From Streptomyces xinghaiensis S187 (GTDB lineage Bacteria; Actinomycetota; Actinomycetes; Streptomycetales; Streptomycetaceae), in assembly GCF_000220705.2 (NCBI RefSeq), contig NZ_CP023202.1:3224001-3288000 (forward strand): a stretch of DNA of 64,000 nt. The letters are read 5' to 3'. Made by a program: the position numbers and the translations under genes. Shown here in pieces: positions 17,384 to 25,958 of this stretch. Position 1 is the stretch's first letter, and each line of letters starts with the position of its first letter. The notes under the pieces are model-generated. The model saw only the letters and a list, made by a program, of their open reading frames with translations. It made no database searches and had not been told where the DNA came from.

Positions 17384-17742
17384 CGGGCCACCTCCTCGGC
17401 ACGGAGGGGACGCGGCCCATGTCCCGGCCACGCCCGCAGCCCGAACCCGTCCTCGACCACCCACAGCACCCGCCGCCGCGGCGCCGTGCCCCGCGGCGGC
17501 GCAGCCGCACAGACGCAGGCGGCCGGGCACCCTGAACCGGGGGCCGCCGACCGCCGCACCATGGCACCGTGCGGCAACGGGATCACGGGCGGCGGGGCGG
17601 ACGAAACGAGACGCGCCCCGGAGACCCCGGACGCTCCGGAGGCCCGATGCCGCCCCGGTCCGGCGCCCGGGTCCACACCCGCCAACCCCCACCACAGGAA
17701 CCGCCGGAACGGTTCGAGGACGCGGGCCATGCGATCCAACAT
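17380..17742 (-). CDS. small basic protein of unknown function
   Basis: A 120-residue protein with an Arg/Trp-rich N-terminus (MARVLEPFRRFLWWGL), a Pro/Ala/Ser-rich middle and VLWVVEDGFGLRAWP near the end. The ATG start was preferred because AGGAG lies six bases upstream; a GTG five codons earlier would place the RBS inside the coding region. It reads leftward from the divergent spacer shared with the XRE gene and is coupled to the next gene. No family recognised. Confidence 0.55.
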   Translation of the reverse strand: MLDRMARVLEPFRRFLWWGLAGVDPGAGPGRHRASGASGVSGARLVSSAPPPVIPLPHGAMVRRSAAPGSGCPAACVCAAAPPRGTAPRRRVLWVVEDGFGLRAWPGHGPRPLRAEEVAR

Positions 17743-17763
17743 GTTCAACTCCTGCACACCTGA

Positions 17764-17808
17764 GGTCTCATCTGTCGCTCTGTAGCGATCTCCTCACACT
17801 GTGAGACC
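17764..17808. promoter_or_regulatory. operator-like inverted repeats in divergent spacer
   Basis: GGTCTCA (17764-17770) and TGAGACC (17802-17808) form an inverted repeat. Inside it lies a perfect 13-nt palindrome, CTCACA-C-TGTGAG (17793-17805), sharing its last bases with the right arm. A TAGGCT -10-like hexamer follows at 17817-17822, before the XRE gene. The layout suggests autoregulation by the XRE protein and control of both divergent units. Confidence 0.5.
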
Positions 17809-17872
17809 ACACGGGCTAGGCTCGCCAGAGAACAGCAGGTGACGGGGTTTTTGTCGCACAAGGGGGGCGGCG

Positions 17873-18667
17873 ATGGGCAACGCGTACGGGGACTGGCTCC
17901 GGGCACAGCGCGAGGCGGCGGGCATGACGCAGCAGGAGCTGGCGGACGCGGCGATCATGACGCGCTCGCACATCTCCCACATCGAGGCGGGCCGCCGCAT
18001 CCCGTCCAAGGACGACGCCCGCCGCCTGGACAAGGCGCTGAACACGGGGAATGTGCTGAGCAACTTCCTTCCGCAGACGGAGATGGCGGTAGCGGACTAC
18101 TTCGAACCCGCCCGCCTCCTCGAACAACAGGCCACGGTGATCCGCGAGTTCGCCCTGTCCTTCATCCCCGGCATCCTCCAGACGGAGGCGTACGCGCGTG
18201 CCGTCCTCTCAACGAGCTTCCCTCCCCGGAGCGATGAAGAACGTGACGGCCTCGTCGTCACACGCCTGGACCGGGCGAAGGTCCTCAACGACCCGGTGAC
18301 GCCCGTAGTGTGGGCCCTGCTGGACGAGTCGGTACTGCGCCGTCCAGTCGGCGGGCCCGCGGTCATGGCCGAACAGATCACGCACATGGTCCGGCTCGCG
18401 GAATGCGAACGCGTACGGGTTCACGTTCTGCCGCTCGGCCTGGGCAGCCACCCCTTGCTGATGGGCATGGTGACGCTGATGTGGTTCGAGGACCAACCAC
18501 CGGTCGCCTACAGCGAAGGCACGTTCATGGGCAAGCTCCACGAGTCCCCGGCACTGGTCGAGCGCATCCACGGCGCCTACGCTCTCGCCATGGGTGAAGC
18601 GCTCCCGCAGAGGGAATCCCTGGCCCTGATGAGGGCCACCGCGAAGGAGTTCGGGCACCATGACTGA
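17873..18667 (+). CDS. XRE-family regulator with DUF5753 (Scr1-like)
   Basis: The 264-residue protein begins with an XRE helix-turn-helix (residues about 7-60: LRAQREAAGMTQQELADAA, HISHIEAGRRIPS). It continues with a DUF5753 domain from about residue 85: FIPGILQTEAYARAVL, then the ADESVLRRPVGG-type segment (here LLDESVLRRPVGG) and a closing VERIHGAYALAM helix. The next gene encodes DUF397 and overlaps by 8 bp. Such pairs, exemplified by Scr1/Scr2 of S. coelicolor, behave like toxin-antitoxin-type regulators affecting development and antibiotic production. The start ATG has GGGGGG upstream. Confidence 0.9.
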   Translation: MGNAYGDWLRAQREAAGMTQQELADAAIMTRSHISHIEAGRRIPSKDDARRLDKALNTGNVLSNFLPQTEMAVADYFEPARLLEQQATVIREFALSFIPGILQTEAYARAVLSTSFPPRSDEERDGLVVTRLDRAKVLNDPVTPVVWALLDESVLRRPVGGPAVMAEQITHMVRLAECERVRVHVLPLGLGSHPLLMGMVTLMWFEDQPPVAYSEGTFMGKLHESPALVERIHGAYALAMGEALPQRESLALMRATAKEFGHHD

Positions 18668-18881
18668 GCACATGATCCGGAACGCCGGCGCACTGACTGG
18701 CTGGCGCAAGTCGTCGCACAGCAACAACGACGGCGGCAGCTGCGTGGAGATCCTGGACGACCACCCTGCGGGTGTCCCGGTCCGCGACTCCAAGGACCCC
18801 CACGGCCCGGCCCTGGTCTTCCCGGCCCCCGGCTGGTCGGCCTTCGTCACCGCCGTGAAGACCGGAGCCCTCCAGGCCTGA
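18660..18881 (+). CDS. DUF397 protein (Scr2-like partner)
   Basis: The 73-residue protein carries the DUF397 signature: GWRKSSHSNNDGGSCVEI, then VPVRDSKDPHGPALVF and the closing W-x-x-F-V/L motif (GWSAFVTAVKTG). It overlaps the XRE gene by 8 bp, so the two are made together and probably form a complex. Confidence 0.92.
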   Translation: MTEHMIRNAGALTGWRKSSHSNNDGGSCVEILDDHPAGVPVRDSKDPHGPALVFPAPGWSAFVTAVKTGALQA

Positions 18882-18989
18882 GGCCGGCCCTGCCTCCGAA
18901 GGTCGGACGGGCTCCAGAGGATCGGCCATGGAAGGTGTCATGACAAGCCCGGACATCGCGCACCCCCGCCTCACCCCCCGAGAAGGCCC

Positions 18990-19005
18990 CTACCACTGGT
19001 AGGAT
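18990..19005 (+). promoter_or_regulatory. leaderless promoter with overlapping palindrome for the TA pair
   Basis: CTACCACTGGTAG (18990-19002) is a perfect 13-nt palindrome. Its end merges with TAGGAT (19000-19005), a good Streptomyces -10 box. Only seven bases separate TAGGAT from the antitoxin ATG at 19013, which has no RBS. This fits a leaderless transcript controlled by the ribbon-helix-helix antitoxin. Confidence 0.5.
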
Positions 19006-19012
19006 CGAAGCC

Positions 19013-19264
19013 ATGGCCGGTAGCAAGAAATACTCCATCAGCCTCCCCGAAGACCTCGCGGAGGCCGTCCGCACGCATGTGGGCCCCGGTGGCTTCTCCG
19101 CCTATGTGGCCGAGGCGCTGGAGCAGCGTGTGGCGATGGACAAGCTCCAGGAGATCGTCGCCGATTTCGAGACCGACAACGATCCGCTGTCCCGGGAGGA
19201 GGTCGAAGCAGCCCGTGCCGTGCTGCGCCACGACCAGCACGGCTCAAGCGGTGCCGCAGCCTGA
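19013..19264 (+). CDS. ribbon-helix-helix type antitoxin
   Basis: The 83-residue protein has an N-terminal KKYSISLPEDLAEAVR segment typical of a CopG/RHH beta-strand plus helix DNA-binding fold, then helices with GGFSAYVAEALEQRV, and an acidic tail that would bind the toxin. It ends one base into the PIN gene start. Predicted to neutralise the downstream PIN toxin and repress the shared promoter. Confidence 0.82.
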   Translation: MAGSKKYSISLPEDLAEAVRTHVGPGGFSAYVAEALEQRVAMDKLQEIVADFETDNDPLSREEVEAARAVLRHDQHGSSGAAA

Positions 19265-19656
19265 TGCCCGGCGCGCTCCTCCTCGACAGCGAGGGCCTGT
19301 CCAAGCTCTACCTCAAGGACCGTACCGTCCTGGCCTACGTCCAGGCAGCCACAGAAGAAGGCATCAGGGTCGCCACGACCGCCATGGCCATCCTCGAAGC
19401 GGACTACGAGCGCATCCATCCCGCCCGCATCCGCTGGGTACTCTCCCGGATCGACGTGCATGACGTCACCAGGAACGTCGCAGACGAAGCCGCAGCGCTG
19501 TTGCGCGGCCACCGTCTCAGAGGCCACAAATACGCCATCGACGCCGTCCTCGCGGCCATCGCACGCTCCGTGCCGGGACCGGCCACCGTCCTCACCTCCG
19601 ACCCGGAGGACATCAGCCTGCTCTGCGGACGGGCCGTAGAGGTCATCAAGGTCTGA
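19264..19656 (+). CDS. PIN-domain ribonuclease toxin (VapC-like)
   Basis: A 130-residue PIN domain. The four acidic residues expected at the metal site can be seen: D8 (LLLDSEGL), E45 (AILEADY), D93 (YAIDAVLA) and D113 (LTSDPEDI). VapC toxins cleave RNA, often tRNA or rRNA. The ATG overlaps the antitoxin TGA by one base. Full length, no visible lesion. Confidence 0.85.
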   Translation: MPGALLLDSEGLSKLYLKDRTVLAYVQAATEEGIRVATTAMAILEADYERIHPARIRWVLSRIDVHDVTRNVADEAAALLRGHRLRGHKYAIDAVLAAIARSVPGPATVLTSDPEDISLLCGRAVEVIKV

Positions 19657-19807
19657 TCCGAGGAAACGGCCCGCAGCAGGTGTCCCGCCCGGCGGAGTCG
19701 CCCGAGGGCGGACAGCCCCACAGCAACCGCCGTGTCCGGCTTGCCTGTTCGCACACTCCGGTCGCACCGGGAACGACCGCCCCCGCCCCGGCGCAGCGCG
19801 TGCGAGG

Positions 19808-21352
19808 ATGTCGCGCGTGACCGGATCGTCTCCCCCGTCCGCCGCCGAAGGCCCGTCCCGTACCCGCGATTTGGGGCCCCGTGCTGCCGCCGTGCTGGTG
19901 TTCGGATCCTCGGCCGCGGTCCTGGTGGTGGAGATCGTCGCTCTGCGGCTGCTGGCCCCCTACCTCGGCCTCACCCTCGAAACCAGCACCCTGGTGATCG
20001 GCATCGCCCTCACCGCCATCGCCCTCGGCTCCTGGCTGGGCGGGCGCATCGCCGACCAGGTCGATCCCCGCCGGCTCATCGGCCCGGCGCTCGGGGTGTC
20101 CGGTGCGGTCGTGGCGCTCACCCCCGCCGTGCTGCGCACCACGGCGGAGTGGGCGCCCGCGCTGCTCCTGCTGATCGCGTCGCTGACCATCCTCGTGCCG
20201 GGCGCGCTGCTCTCCGCGGTGACACCGATCGTGACCAAGCTGCGTCTCACCAGTCTCGCCGAGACCGGGACGGTGGTCGGCCGGCTGTCCGGTGTCGGCA
20301 CCGTCGGCGCCATCGTCGGCACCGTCCTGACCGGCTTCGTCCTCGTCTCGCGGCTGCCGGTCAGCGGCATACTGCTCGGCCTGGGGACACTGCTGGTCGT
20401 CGGCTCGGCGCTGGCGGAGTGGCGGACGCGCGGGTGGAGCGGCGCCCCCGCCCTGGCGCTCGTGGTCGTCGCCGGCGGCCTGGCCGCCGCGGTCGCGCCC
20501 GGTGGCTGCGACGCCGAGACCAAGTACCACTGCGCGCGGATCGTCGCGGACCCCCAGCGGGACAGCGGCCGCACACTCGTTCTGGACGGCTTGCGGCACT
20601 CCTACGTCGACACCGACGACCCGACCTTCCTGAAGTTCACGTATGTGCGCGCCATCGCCTCGGTGGTCGATGCCGCCTTTCCCGAAGGCGAACCACTCGC
20701 CGCCCACCACCTGGGCGGCGGCGGGCTCACCTTTCCCCGCTACCTCGCGGCCACGCGGCCCGGGACCCGCAGCCTCGTCTCCGAGATCGACGGGGACATC
20801 GTGCGCATCAACCGCGACCGGCTCGGTCTGGGGCCGGAGGCCGGGATCGAGGTACGCGCCGAGGACGGCAGAATCGGCCTGCGGCGGCTGGACGCCGGCA
20901 GCCGCGACCTCGTCGTCGGTGACGCCTTCGGGGGCGTGAGCGTGCCGTGGCACCTCACCACGGTGGAGGCGATGTCCGGTATACGGCGGGTTCTCACCGA
21001 GGACGGCCTGTACGTCGCCAACCTCATCGACCACGGCGAACTGGCCTTCGCACGGGCCGAAGTGGCGACCCTCGGCGCGGTCTTCGAGCACGTCGCTCTC
21101 GCCGGCGACCCCGCCGACATCGGGCTCGGCCCGGCCTCCGCCTCGGAGGGCGGCAACATGGTGGCGTTCGCCTCCGACCGGCCGGTCGACCTGCGAGCGG
21201 CGCAGGAGGCGCTGGACGCCCGGCGCACCGGCTGGAAGATCGCCACCGGCGACGACCTCGCCGCCTGGACCGGCGGCGCCCGGCCGCTCACCGACGACCA
21301 CGCCCCCGTCGACCAGCTCCTCCAGCCCTCCGGATCGCGGACGGGCCGCTGA
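19808..21352 (+). CDS. membrane-anchored spermidine-synthase-like (fused MFS/SpeE) protein
   Basis: The 514-residue protein has about seven membrane segments in residues 20-240, beginning with AAVLVFGSSAAVLVVEIVALRLLAPYLG, the signature of fused MFS/spermidine synthase proteins. It is followed by a cytosolic SAM-fold domain with LAAHHLGGGGLTFPRYLA and SLVSEIDGDIVRINRDRL. The acidic residue (E/D) after the Gly loop would sit where decarboxylated SAM binds in SpeE. Whether it makes polyamines is unproven; many relatives have unknown substrates. ATG at 19808 lacks an RBS. GTG at 19817, seven bases after a GAGGAT -10-like box, could be a leaderless start instead. Confidence 0.82.
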   Translation: MSRVTGSSPPSAAEGPSRTRDLGPRAAAVLVFGSSAAVLVVEIVALRLLAPYLGLTLETSTLVIGIALTAIALGSWLGGRIADQVDPRRLIGPALGVSGAVVALTPAVLRTTAEWAPALLLLIASLTILVPGALLSAVTPIVTKLRLTSLAETGTVVGRLSGVGTVGAIVGTVLTGFVLVSRLPVSGILLGLGTLLVVGSALAEWRTRGWSGAPALALVVVAGGLAAAVAPGGCDAETKYHCARIVADPQRDSGRTLVLDGLRHSYVDTDDPTFLKFTYVRAIASVVDAAFPEGEPLAAHHLGGGGLTFPRYLAATRPGTRSLVSEIDGDIVRINRDRLGLGPEAGIEVRAEDGRIGLRRLDAGSRDLVVGDAFGGVSVPWHLTTVEAMSGIRRVLTEDGLYVANLIDHGELAFARAEVATLGAVFEHVALAGDPADIGLGPASASEGGNMVAFASDRPVDLRAAQEALDARRTGWKIATGDDLAAWTGGARPLTDDHAPVDQLLQPSGSRTGR

Positions 21353-21435
21353 CACGGCGCGCGGCCGGGCCCGGCGATGCCGCGACGACGACCGGAGAAA
21401 CGGTTCGCGGTGGGCCGGTCGCCGTGCCGCCCTGA

Positions 21436-22476
21436 TCAGCTGTGCCGCTCACGCTCCCGGGGCGGTGCCACCGACTCGCGGGCGACCACGGGCATCGGCA
21501 GCAGCACCTCGGCCGGTTCCGCCCTGCCCAGCAGGAGTTCGACCGCGCGGCGGCCCATGGCCTCGTGCGGCAGGGCGACGGTGGTGAGGCCCGGGCGGAG
21601 GTAGGCGGCGACCTCGTCGTTGTCGAAGGAGACGACGGAGACGTCCGCGGGGACGTTCAGCCCCAGCTCGGCGAGGGCCTGGTACGCGCCGAAGGCGAGG
21701 CGGTCGTTGAGGCAGAGCAGGGCCCGGACGTCCGGGCGCCGGCGGAGCAGCGCCAGGGTGGTCTCGTAGCCGTGGTGCGGCTCCCAGTCCCAGATGGACT
21801 CCTGGGCCACGAACTCCAGGCCGTGCTCGGCCATGGCGCCCCGGATGCCCGCGACCCGCCGGGCGACGGTGCTGGACCGGAACACGCCGCGCTCGGCCTC
21901 GTCGCTCTGGCCGATCAGCGCGATGCCCTCCGCGTGCCCGGCCTCGATCAGGAGCCCGACGGCGGCGCGGCCCCCCGCCGTCTCGTCGGGGAGCACCGCC
22001 GTGGGGTGGCGGGCGTTGGTGGCGTTGAGCATGACGGCGTCGGTGCCCTCGGGCAGCTCCGGCACGAACAGCTCGCGTGCGCGCACGGTGGCGAAGATGA
22101 TCCCGTCGACCTGCCGGTCGAGGAGTGCCGCTATCGCCTCCGTCTCGCGCCGGGTGTCCCCGCCGGTCTCCGTCACCAGCACCACGTGTCCGGCCTGCTG
22201 CGCGGCGTCCAGCGCGCCCTGGATGAGCCCGCCGGCGAAGCGCGTGGTGGCGACGGCGTCGGAGACGAAGCCGATGGTGAGGGTCTTGTCAGTGCGCAGG
22301 CCCCGGGCCGCGACATTGGGGCGGTAGCCCAGCTCGGCCGCCGCCGCGTGGACCCGCTCGTGGGCGTCCTTGGAGAGCCGGGTGTCGGGCCGGCCGTTGA
22401 GGATCATCGAGGCCGCGGTGGTGGACAGCCCCGCCCGGCGCGCCACGTCGGCGAGAGTGACCCGTTTCCGCGGCAT
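21436..22476 (-). CDS. LacI-family transcriptional regulator
   Basis: The 346-residue protein has a LacI HTH and hinge (TLADVARRAGLSTTAASMILNGR) and a periplasmic-binding-protein-like sensor domain (IGFVSDAVATTRFAGGLIQG, ending in VVSFDNDEVAAYLRPGLTTV). The ATG is preceded by AGGGAG; a longer in-frame extension upstream lacks an RBS. It is divergent from a sugar ABC importer operon across a spacer holding a 16-bp near-palindrome, so it is the likely repressor of that operon and of itself. The inducer is probably a breakdown product of the imported saccharide. Confidence 0.92.
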   Translation of the reverse strand: MPRKRVTLADVARRAGLSTTAASMILNGRPDTRLSKDAHERVHAAAAELGYRPNVAARGLRTDKTLTIGFVSDAVATTRFAGGLIQGALDAAQQAGHVVLVTETGGDTRRETEAIAALLDRQVDGIIFATVRARELFVPELPEGTDAVMLNATNARHPTAVLPDETAGGRAAVGLLIEAGHAEGIALIGQSDEAERGVFRSSTVARRVAGIRGAMAEHGLEFVAQESIWDWEPHHGYETTLALLRRRPDVRALLCLNDRLAFGAYQALAELGLNVPADVSVVSFDNDEVAAYLRPGLTTVALPHEAMGRRAVELLLGRAEPAEVLLPMPVVARESVAPPRERERHS

Positions 22477-22568
22477 CGCGCTCCCTCCCGTCCCCGCTGC
22501 GGCCGTTGAGGACGAATGCGTCACGCCCCTTGACACGACGCCGTTGGCACCGTGAGCCTAACACGCAA

Positions 22569-22584
22569 GCTAAAACCTTTTAGC
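22569..22584. promoter_or_regulatory. LacI-type operator
   Basis: GCTAAAACCTTTTAGC is palindromic at 7 of 8 base pairs and stands out as A/T-rich in this spacer. It lies between the divergent lacI and ABC operons. On the - strand TAGGCT (22555-22560), a good -10 for lacI, is immediately downstream of it, so bound repressor would block lacI and probably the importer promoter too. Confidence 0.7.
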
Positions 22585-22696
22585 AGTGGAGCGACGCAAA
22601 CTGGAGCGAACGGTTCCCGTGGTGGACGCCGCGGGGCGACCGTCTCCCGCCCCGCAACGGCCGACCGGTCCGCGGACGCTCCCGGAAGGAGCCGAC

Positions 22697-24070
22697 ATGG
22701 CAGACAGGGACGAACGGCGCCCACGCCGACGCAGCCGGCGGCGCGCCCCGGCCGCGATAGCGGCGGCCGTCACCACGGGACTGGTCCTCGCGGCCTGCGC
22801 GCCGGGCGGGAACGGCGGCTCGCCGGACACGCCCGACGCCACCGACGTCAGCACCGAGCTGACCAAGGAGAAGGTGAAGCTCACCATCGCCGACGAGACC
22901 GGGTTCCCGCTCACGGACAAGCTGACCGAGGAGTACACCCGGCAGCACCCGAACATCACCTTCGACATCAACCGGGACACGTTCCAGAACCTCACGGCCA
23001 ACGCACCCCGGCTGCTGGCCAGCGACAACCCGCCGGACCTGATCCGGCTGCCCACCATGGGCGAGACGGTCAAGGACGGTCTGCTCGCCGATCTCGACCC
23101 GTACCACAAGGCGTACGGCTGGGACTCCTGGCCCGAGGCCCAGCTCGAACCGCTCCGGATGAACGAGGACGGGGTCCGCGGCTCCGGCCCGCTCTACCAG
23201 CTCGGCCTGGGCTACAGCGTCACCGGCATCTACATGAACACGAAGCTCGCCGGGGAACTCGGCATCGACGGCCCGCCCGGGACCCTCGCCGAACTGGAGG
23301 AGGACCTGGCGACCGCGAAGGCGGAGGGCGTGCTCCCCATCGTCGCCGGCGACAAGGACGGCGTGGTGAACTTCGTCGTCCAGGCGGCGATGAACCAGTA
23401 CGCCGACAAGGACGAGTTCCTCTCCTGGATGTACAACGAGCCCGGCGCGCGCTACGACACCCCGGGCAACCGGAAGGGCGCCGAGCTGGTCCGGAAGTGG
23501 GCGGACGCCGGGTACTTCCCGAAGGACATCAACTCCCTCGACTACTTCGCCTTCGTCAGCCGCTTCTCCGAGGGCAAGGGCCTCTTCACCTTCAACGGCA
23601 ACTGGGAGGCCGCCAACTACCAGAAGGCGCTCGGGGACGATGTGACCTTCTTCCTGGTGCCGCCGGAGAAGAAGGGCGGCAAGCACGTGGCCATGGGCGC
23701 CGCCAACTCCTTCTCCGTGGCCGCGAAGTCCCCGCACAAGAACGAGATCGTCCACTTCCTGAACTGGGTCCACAGCGACGAGAAGGCCCGCCAGATCGTC
23801 CTCGACGTCTCGGGCGCCTCGGCCGGCGGCGACCCGGACCTGCCCCAGCCGAAGGCGGAGGCCGGCTCGCTCGCCGAGGCGGCGCTGGAGATGTCCGCGC
23901 AGCTCGCCGAGGAGGGCGGACAGGTGGACTTCATGGCGAACACCACGGCCGGCATCTACTCCGGCTCGATCATCCCCGAGTCCCAGCTCCTGGTGACGAG
24001 CAAGCTCAGCGGCAAGGAGTTCGTCCGGCGCGTGCAGAAGTTCTACGAGAAGGAGGTCGGCAAGCGATGA
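22697..24070 (+). CDS. sugar ABC transporter substrate-binding lipoprotein
   Basis: The 457-residue extracellular solute-binding protein (family 1) starts with an Arg-rich n-region (MADRDERRPRRRSRRRAP), then a hydrophobic stretch ending in the lipobox LAAC with Cys34 as the lipidated residue. The mature part has TKEKVKLTIADETGFPLT and a Trp-rich C-lobe. It delivers an oligosaccharide to the two permeases downstream. The start was set at the ATG behind GGAAGGAG; an upstream GTG extension would destroy the signal peptide. The stop overlaps an ATG by four bases. Confidence 0.92.
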   Translation: MADRDERRPRRRSRRRAPAAIAAAVTTGLVLAACAPGGNGGSPDTPDATDVSTELTKEKVKLTIADETGFPLTDKLTEEYTRQHPNITFDINRDTFQNLTANAPRLLASDNPPDLIRLPTMGETVKDGLLADLDPYHKAYGWDSWPEAQLEPLRMNEDGVRGSGPLYQLGLGYSVTGIYMNTKLAGELGIDGPPGTLAELEEDLATAKAEGVLPIVAGDKDGVVNFVVQAAMNQYADKDEFLSWMYNEPGARYDTPGNRKGAELVRKWADAGYFPKDINSLDYFAFVSRFSEGKGLFTFNGNWEAANYQKALGDDVTFFLVPPEKKGGKHVAMGAANSFSVAAKSPHKNEIVHFLNWVHSDEKARQIVLDVSGASAGGDPDLPQPKAEAGSLAEAALEMSAQLAEEGGQVDFMANTTAGIYSGSIIPESQLLVTSKLSGKEFVRRVQKFYEKEVGKR

Positions 24071-24153
24071 CCACGGGCATCGCGCGCCCCGTCCCCCGCC
24101 CGGCCTCCGCGGCCGGGCGGGCGGGGCGCCCCGCGCGGGGAGGGTCGCGGTGA
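24067..24153 (+). CDS. 28-codon bridging reading frame
   Basis: An ATG overlapping the lipoprotein stop (ATGA at 24067) opens a 28-codon Arg/Ala/Pro-rich frame that ends in a TGA overlapping the GTG start of the first permease (GTGA at 24150). No protein family fits. Coupling at both ends suggests it may exist to carry ribosomes to the permease gene, or it may be chance. Confidence 0.3.
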   Translation: MTTGIARPVPRPASAAGRAGRPARGGSR

Positions 24154-25076
24154 CCGGCGCCCCGGCCCCCCTGCACCGCTCCGGCCGGGCAGGCTCGCCG
24201 AAGGGCCCCCGGCGCGGGGCGGCGCGCGGGTGGCTGCTGCTCCTCCCCGCCCTCGGGGCCTACGTCGGCTTCGTGGTCTGGCCCCTGATCGTGGGCGTGC
24301 AGTACTCGTTCTACGACTGGAACGGCGTCGGCACGGCGACCTGGGTCGGGCTCGGCAACTACGCCACCGTGTTCACGGACCCGGAACTGCTCGGCGCCAT
24401 CGGCAACGCGTTCGTTCTGCTGGTCTTCTTCACGGTCATCCCCGTCGGCGCCGGGCTGGTGCTGGCGACGCTCATCCGCTCGCTGCGCTCCGGCGGCTTC
24501 GCGCGGGCGTCCCAGACGATCCTCTTCCTTCCGCAGGTCATCCCGCTGGCCGCGGCCGGTATCGCCTGGTCCTGGATGTACGCGCAGACCGGCGCCGTCA
24601 ACGAGATCCTCCGGGCGGCCGGCCTGGGGTGGCTCGCCCGGCCCTGGCTGTCGGACTACGGCACCGCGCTGCCCGCGGTGGGGCTGATCGGCTCCTGGGT
24701 GCTGACCGGTCTGTGCACGGTGCTGCTGCTCACCGGGATCGGGAAGATCGACCGCTCGCTCTACGAGGCCGCCCGGATCGACGGTGCCGGCTGGTGGCGG
24801 GAGTTCTTCGCCATCACGCTGCCCGGGCTGCGCCAGGAGATCGCCGTCCTCGTCACGCTCAGCATGATCGCCGCGCTGAGCAGCTTCGACATCATCTACA
24901 CCTCGACCCAGGGCGGCCCCGGACGCTCCACGCTCGTCCCGGCCATCTCGATCTACCGGATCGGGTTCACCCAGAGCGACGTGGGGCTCGCCTCGGCCTT
25001 CGGCATCGTGCTCATGATCCTCGTGGTGGCCTGTGTGCTGCCGGTCCAGCGACTCGCCCGGGCAGGTGACCGATGA
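24150..25076 (+). CDS. sugar ABC transporter permease (MalF-like)
   Basis: The 308-residue permease has six predicted membrane segments and the cytoplasmic EAA loop EAARIDGAGWWREFFAITLP that docks the ATPase. It begins LLLLPALGAYVGFVVWPLI, typical of the first permease of CUT1 sugar importers. The GTG start follows GGGGAGGG. No ATPase gene is nearby; Streptomyces CUT1 systems commonly share the MsiK ATPase encoded elsewhere, which would apply here. Confidence 0.93.
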   Translation: MTGAPAPLHRSGRAGSPKGPRRGAARGWLLLLPALGAYVGFVVWPLIVGVQYSFYDWNGVGTATWVGLGNYATVFTDPELLGAIGNAFVLLVFFTVIPVGAGLVLATLIRSLRSGGFARASQTILFLPQVIPLAAAGIAWSWMYAQTGAVNEILRAAGLGWLARPWLSDYGTALPAVGLIGSWVLTGLCTVLLLTGIGKIDRSLYEAARIDGAGWWREFFAITLPGLRQEIAVLVTLSMIAALSSFDIIYTSTQGGPGRSTLVPAISIYRIGFTQSDVGLASAFGIVLMILVVACVLPVQRLARAGDR

Positions 25077-25897
25077 ACACCAGCCGCACCGAAACCCTCA
25101 CCGGCCGCGTCCTCCTCGTCCTCGCCCTGGTGCTCACGCTGCTGCCGCTGCTCAACATGGTCTCGGCGGCGCTCCAGCCGGCGGACGTCAACCCGACCGG
25201 CCTCGCCTGGCCCACCGACCCGCAGTGGGGCAACTTCGCCGCCGCGTTCGAGACCGGGCACGTCGGCAAGCTCATGGGATCGAGCCTGCTGATCGTGGCC
25301 GGGGTCGTCCCCGCCGCCCTGCTGGCCGCCACGCTCGCCGGCTACGCCCTGGGCTCGCTGCGCGTCCGGGGCGGCGGCGCCGTACTGGTCTTCCTGGTGC
25401 TGGGGCTCGCCATCCCGTTCGAGTCCCTGATCATCCCGCTCTACTACCAGGCGCAGACGCTGGGGACGCTCAACACCCGGTGGGCGGTCATCCTGCCGCT
25501 GATCGGCCTGTTCATGCCGTTCGGCGTCTTCTGGATGCGCGCGCACTTCGTCAACGTGCCCCGGGAGCTGTCGGAGGCCGCCCGCGTCGACGGCGCCGGG
25601 CTGTGGCAGGAGTTCCGCCGGATCCAGCTGCCGCTGGCGCTGCCCGCGGTGTCCGCGCTGGCGATCCTCTACTTCCTGTGGACGTGGAACCAGTTCCTGC
25701 TGCCGGTGGTGCTGATCGACAACCCGCTCGACCGGACGGCGGCGGGAGCGCTGACCTTCTTCCAGGGCCAGTACTCGCTGAGCATCCCGCTGCTCAACGC
25801 GGGCGCGCTGATCGTCATCACACCGGTGATCATCGTGTTCCTGATCTTCCAGCGCCAGTTCGTCAAGGCGCTGCTCTCCGGCGCCGTCAAGAGCTGA
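25073..25897 (+). CDS. sugar ABC transporter permease (MalG-like)
   Basis: The 274-residue permease has six membrane segments and the EAA motif SEAARVDGAGLWQEFRRIQLP. The ATG overlaps the preceding stop (ATGA). It pairs with the upstream permease as the CUT1 heterodimer. Length and topology are normal. Confidence 0.93.
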   Translation: MNTSRTETLTGRVLLVLALVLTLLPLLNMVSAALQPADVNPTGLAWPTDPQWGNFAAAFETGHVGKLMGSSLLIVAGVVPAALLAATLAGYALGSLRVRGGGAVLVFLVLGLAIPFESLIIPLYYQAQTLGTLNTRWAVILPLIGLFMPFGVFWMRAHFVNVPRELSEAARVDGAGLWQEFRRIQLPLALPAVSALAILYFLWTWNQFLLPVVLIDNPLDRTAAGALTFFQGQYSLSIPLLNAGALIVITPVIIVFLIFQRQFVKALLSGAVKS

Positions 25898-25958
25898 CCT
25901 CCGGGGCCCGTGCGGCCCCGCCCCGCCCCGCTCTCGCGAACCACCGAAACGAGCACTC

